Assembly: GCA_029241985.1 (NCBI GenBank)
Contig: JAQWUU010000053.1
Coordinates: forward strand, 39,883-103,882
DNA from: Aquiluna sp.
GTDB taxonomy: Bacteria; Actinomycetota; Actinomycetes; Actinomycetales; Microbacteriaceae
Length of the DNA: 64,000 nucleotides
Direction of reading: 5' to 3'
Below, piece after piece: positions 63,961 through 64,000 of the stretch (its first letter is position 1; each line of letters starts with the position of its first letter). The position numbers and the translations under genes are program-made. The notes under the pieces are model-generated. The model ran no database searches and was not told where the DNA came from. It saw nothing but the letters and a program-made list of their open reading frames with translations.

Positions 63961-63983
63961 AAAACCCAAAACTTAGCTTTGGG
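63961..63983 (-). terminator. Weak terminator-like hairpin at window edge
   Basis: CCCAAA/TTTGGG (63965-63970, 63978-63983) with a seven-base loop, followed on the minus strand by TTTT. It could end a minus-strand gene beyond the window. Confidence 0.35.
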
Positions 63984-64000
63984 CAAAATGGCATGGTTTT

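Overview
The window is an ordinary, very densely packed stretch of actinobacterial chromosome. GC is roughly 50 % by eye. Gene content and order fit Microbacteriaceae: the sigR/rsrA-type pair next to rsgA and aroA, DUF501, DUF4307 and DUF4245 proteins, an E1-E2 fused Kgd, a PIN-PhoH protein, and an actinobacterial eno-ftsB-DUF501 run. The moderate GC, tiny spacers and overlapping genes suggest a streamlined small-genome lineage, such as the freshwater Aquiluna/Rhodoluna group; that placement is inference. No phage, insertion sequence, plasmid function, CRISPR array or secretion cluster was seen.

Layout. 1-7.2 kb: mfd (5' end cut by the window), mazG, a TetR regulator, hisS, eno. 7.2-10.8 kb: an ftsB-like septum gene, DUF501, a membrane-anchored subtilisin-like protease, NDH-2. 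10.8-14.7 kb: tRNA-Leu(UAA), an alpha/beta-hydrolase broken by one in-frame stop, lemA, htpX, threonine ammonia-lyase. 14.7-19.5 kb: greA, DUF4307, a small membrane protein, hemolysin III, uppS, PIN-PhoH, a lone prepilin peptidase. 19.5-24.5 kb: fumC, carbonic anhydrase, DUF4245, xseB, xseA, with ispH divergent. 24.5-34.8 kb: a MORN-like small protein, class II aldolase and a PfkB kinase, rmuC, a DnaQ-like exonuclease, ychF, a Ca2+/cation antiporter, DedA, a P-loop kinase, typA, a nitroreductase. 34.8-39.5 kb: EamA transporter, DUF1801, an unknown protein, cysE-cysK, a small lipoprotein, glpX. 39.5-45.2 kb: an MFS exporter, hisN, rsgA, aroA, divergent from the ECF sigma/anti-sigma pair, then an SGNH-like protein. 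45.2-57.4 kb: kgd, two CNNM/CorC proteins, an Old Yellow Enzyme, MFS, metX-metY, an M20 amidohydrolase. 57.4-64 kb: ung, a GNAT, a DeoR regulator, a GH36 alpha-galactosidase and GH42 beta-galactosidase operon, tRNA-Leu(UAG).

Metabolism. The window covers parts of glycolysis and gluconeogenesis (eno, fba, PfkB kinase, glpX), the TCA cycle (fumC, kgd), NADH oxidation (ndh), cysteine synthesis (cysE-cysK), methionine synthesis by direct sulfhydrylation of O-acetylhomoserine (metX-metY), isoprenoid and cell-wall lipid supply (ispH, uppS), and shikimate and histidine steps (aroA, hisN). The DeoR, alpha-galactosidase and beta-galactosidase genes form the one clearly catabolic accessory locus.

No convincing new multi-gene system was found. 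The points most worth a second look are: the hydrolase with a single in-frame TAA but every catalytic motif intact; a recurring TANNNT box exactly 6-7 bases before eleven start codons, which implies leaderless mRNAs; near-universal 3' overlap of convergent genes; dyad symmetries upstream of cysK, the alpha-galactosidase and deoR; and a tRNA-Leu(UAA) with a short variable loop.
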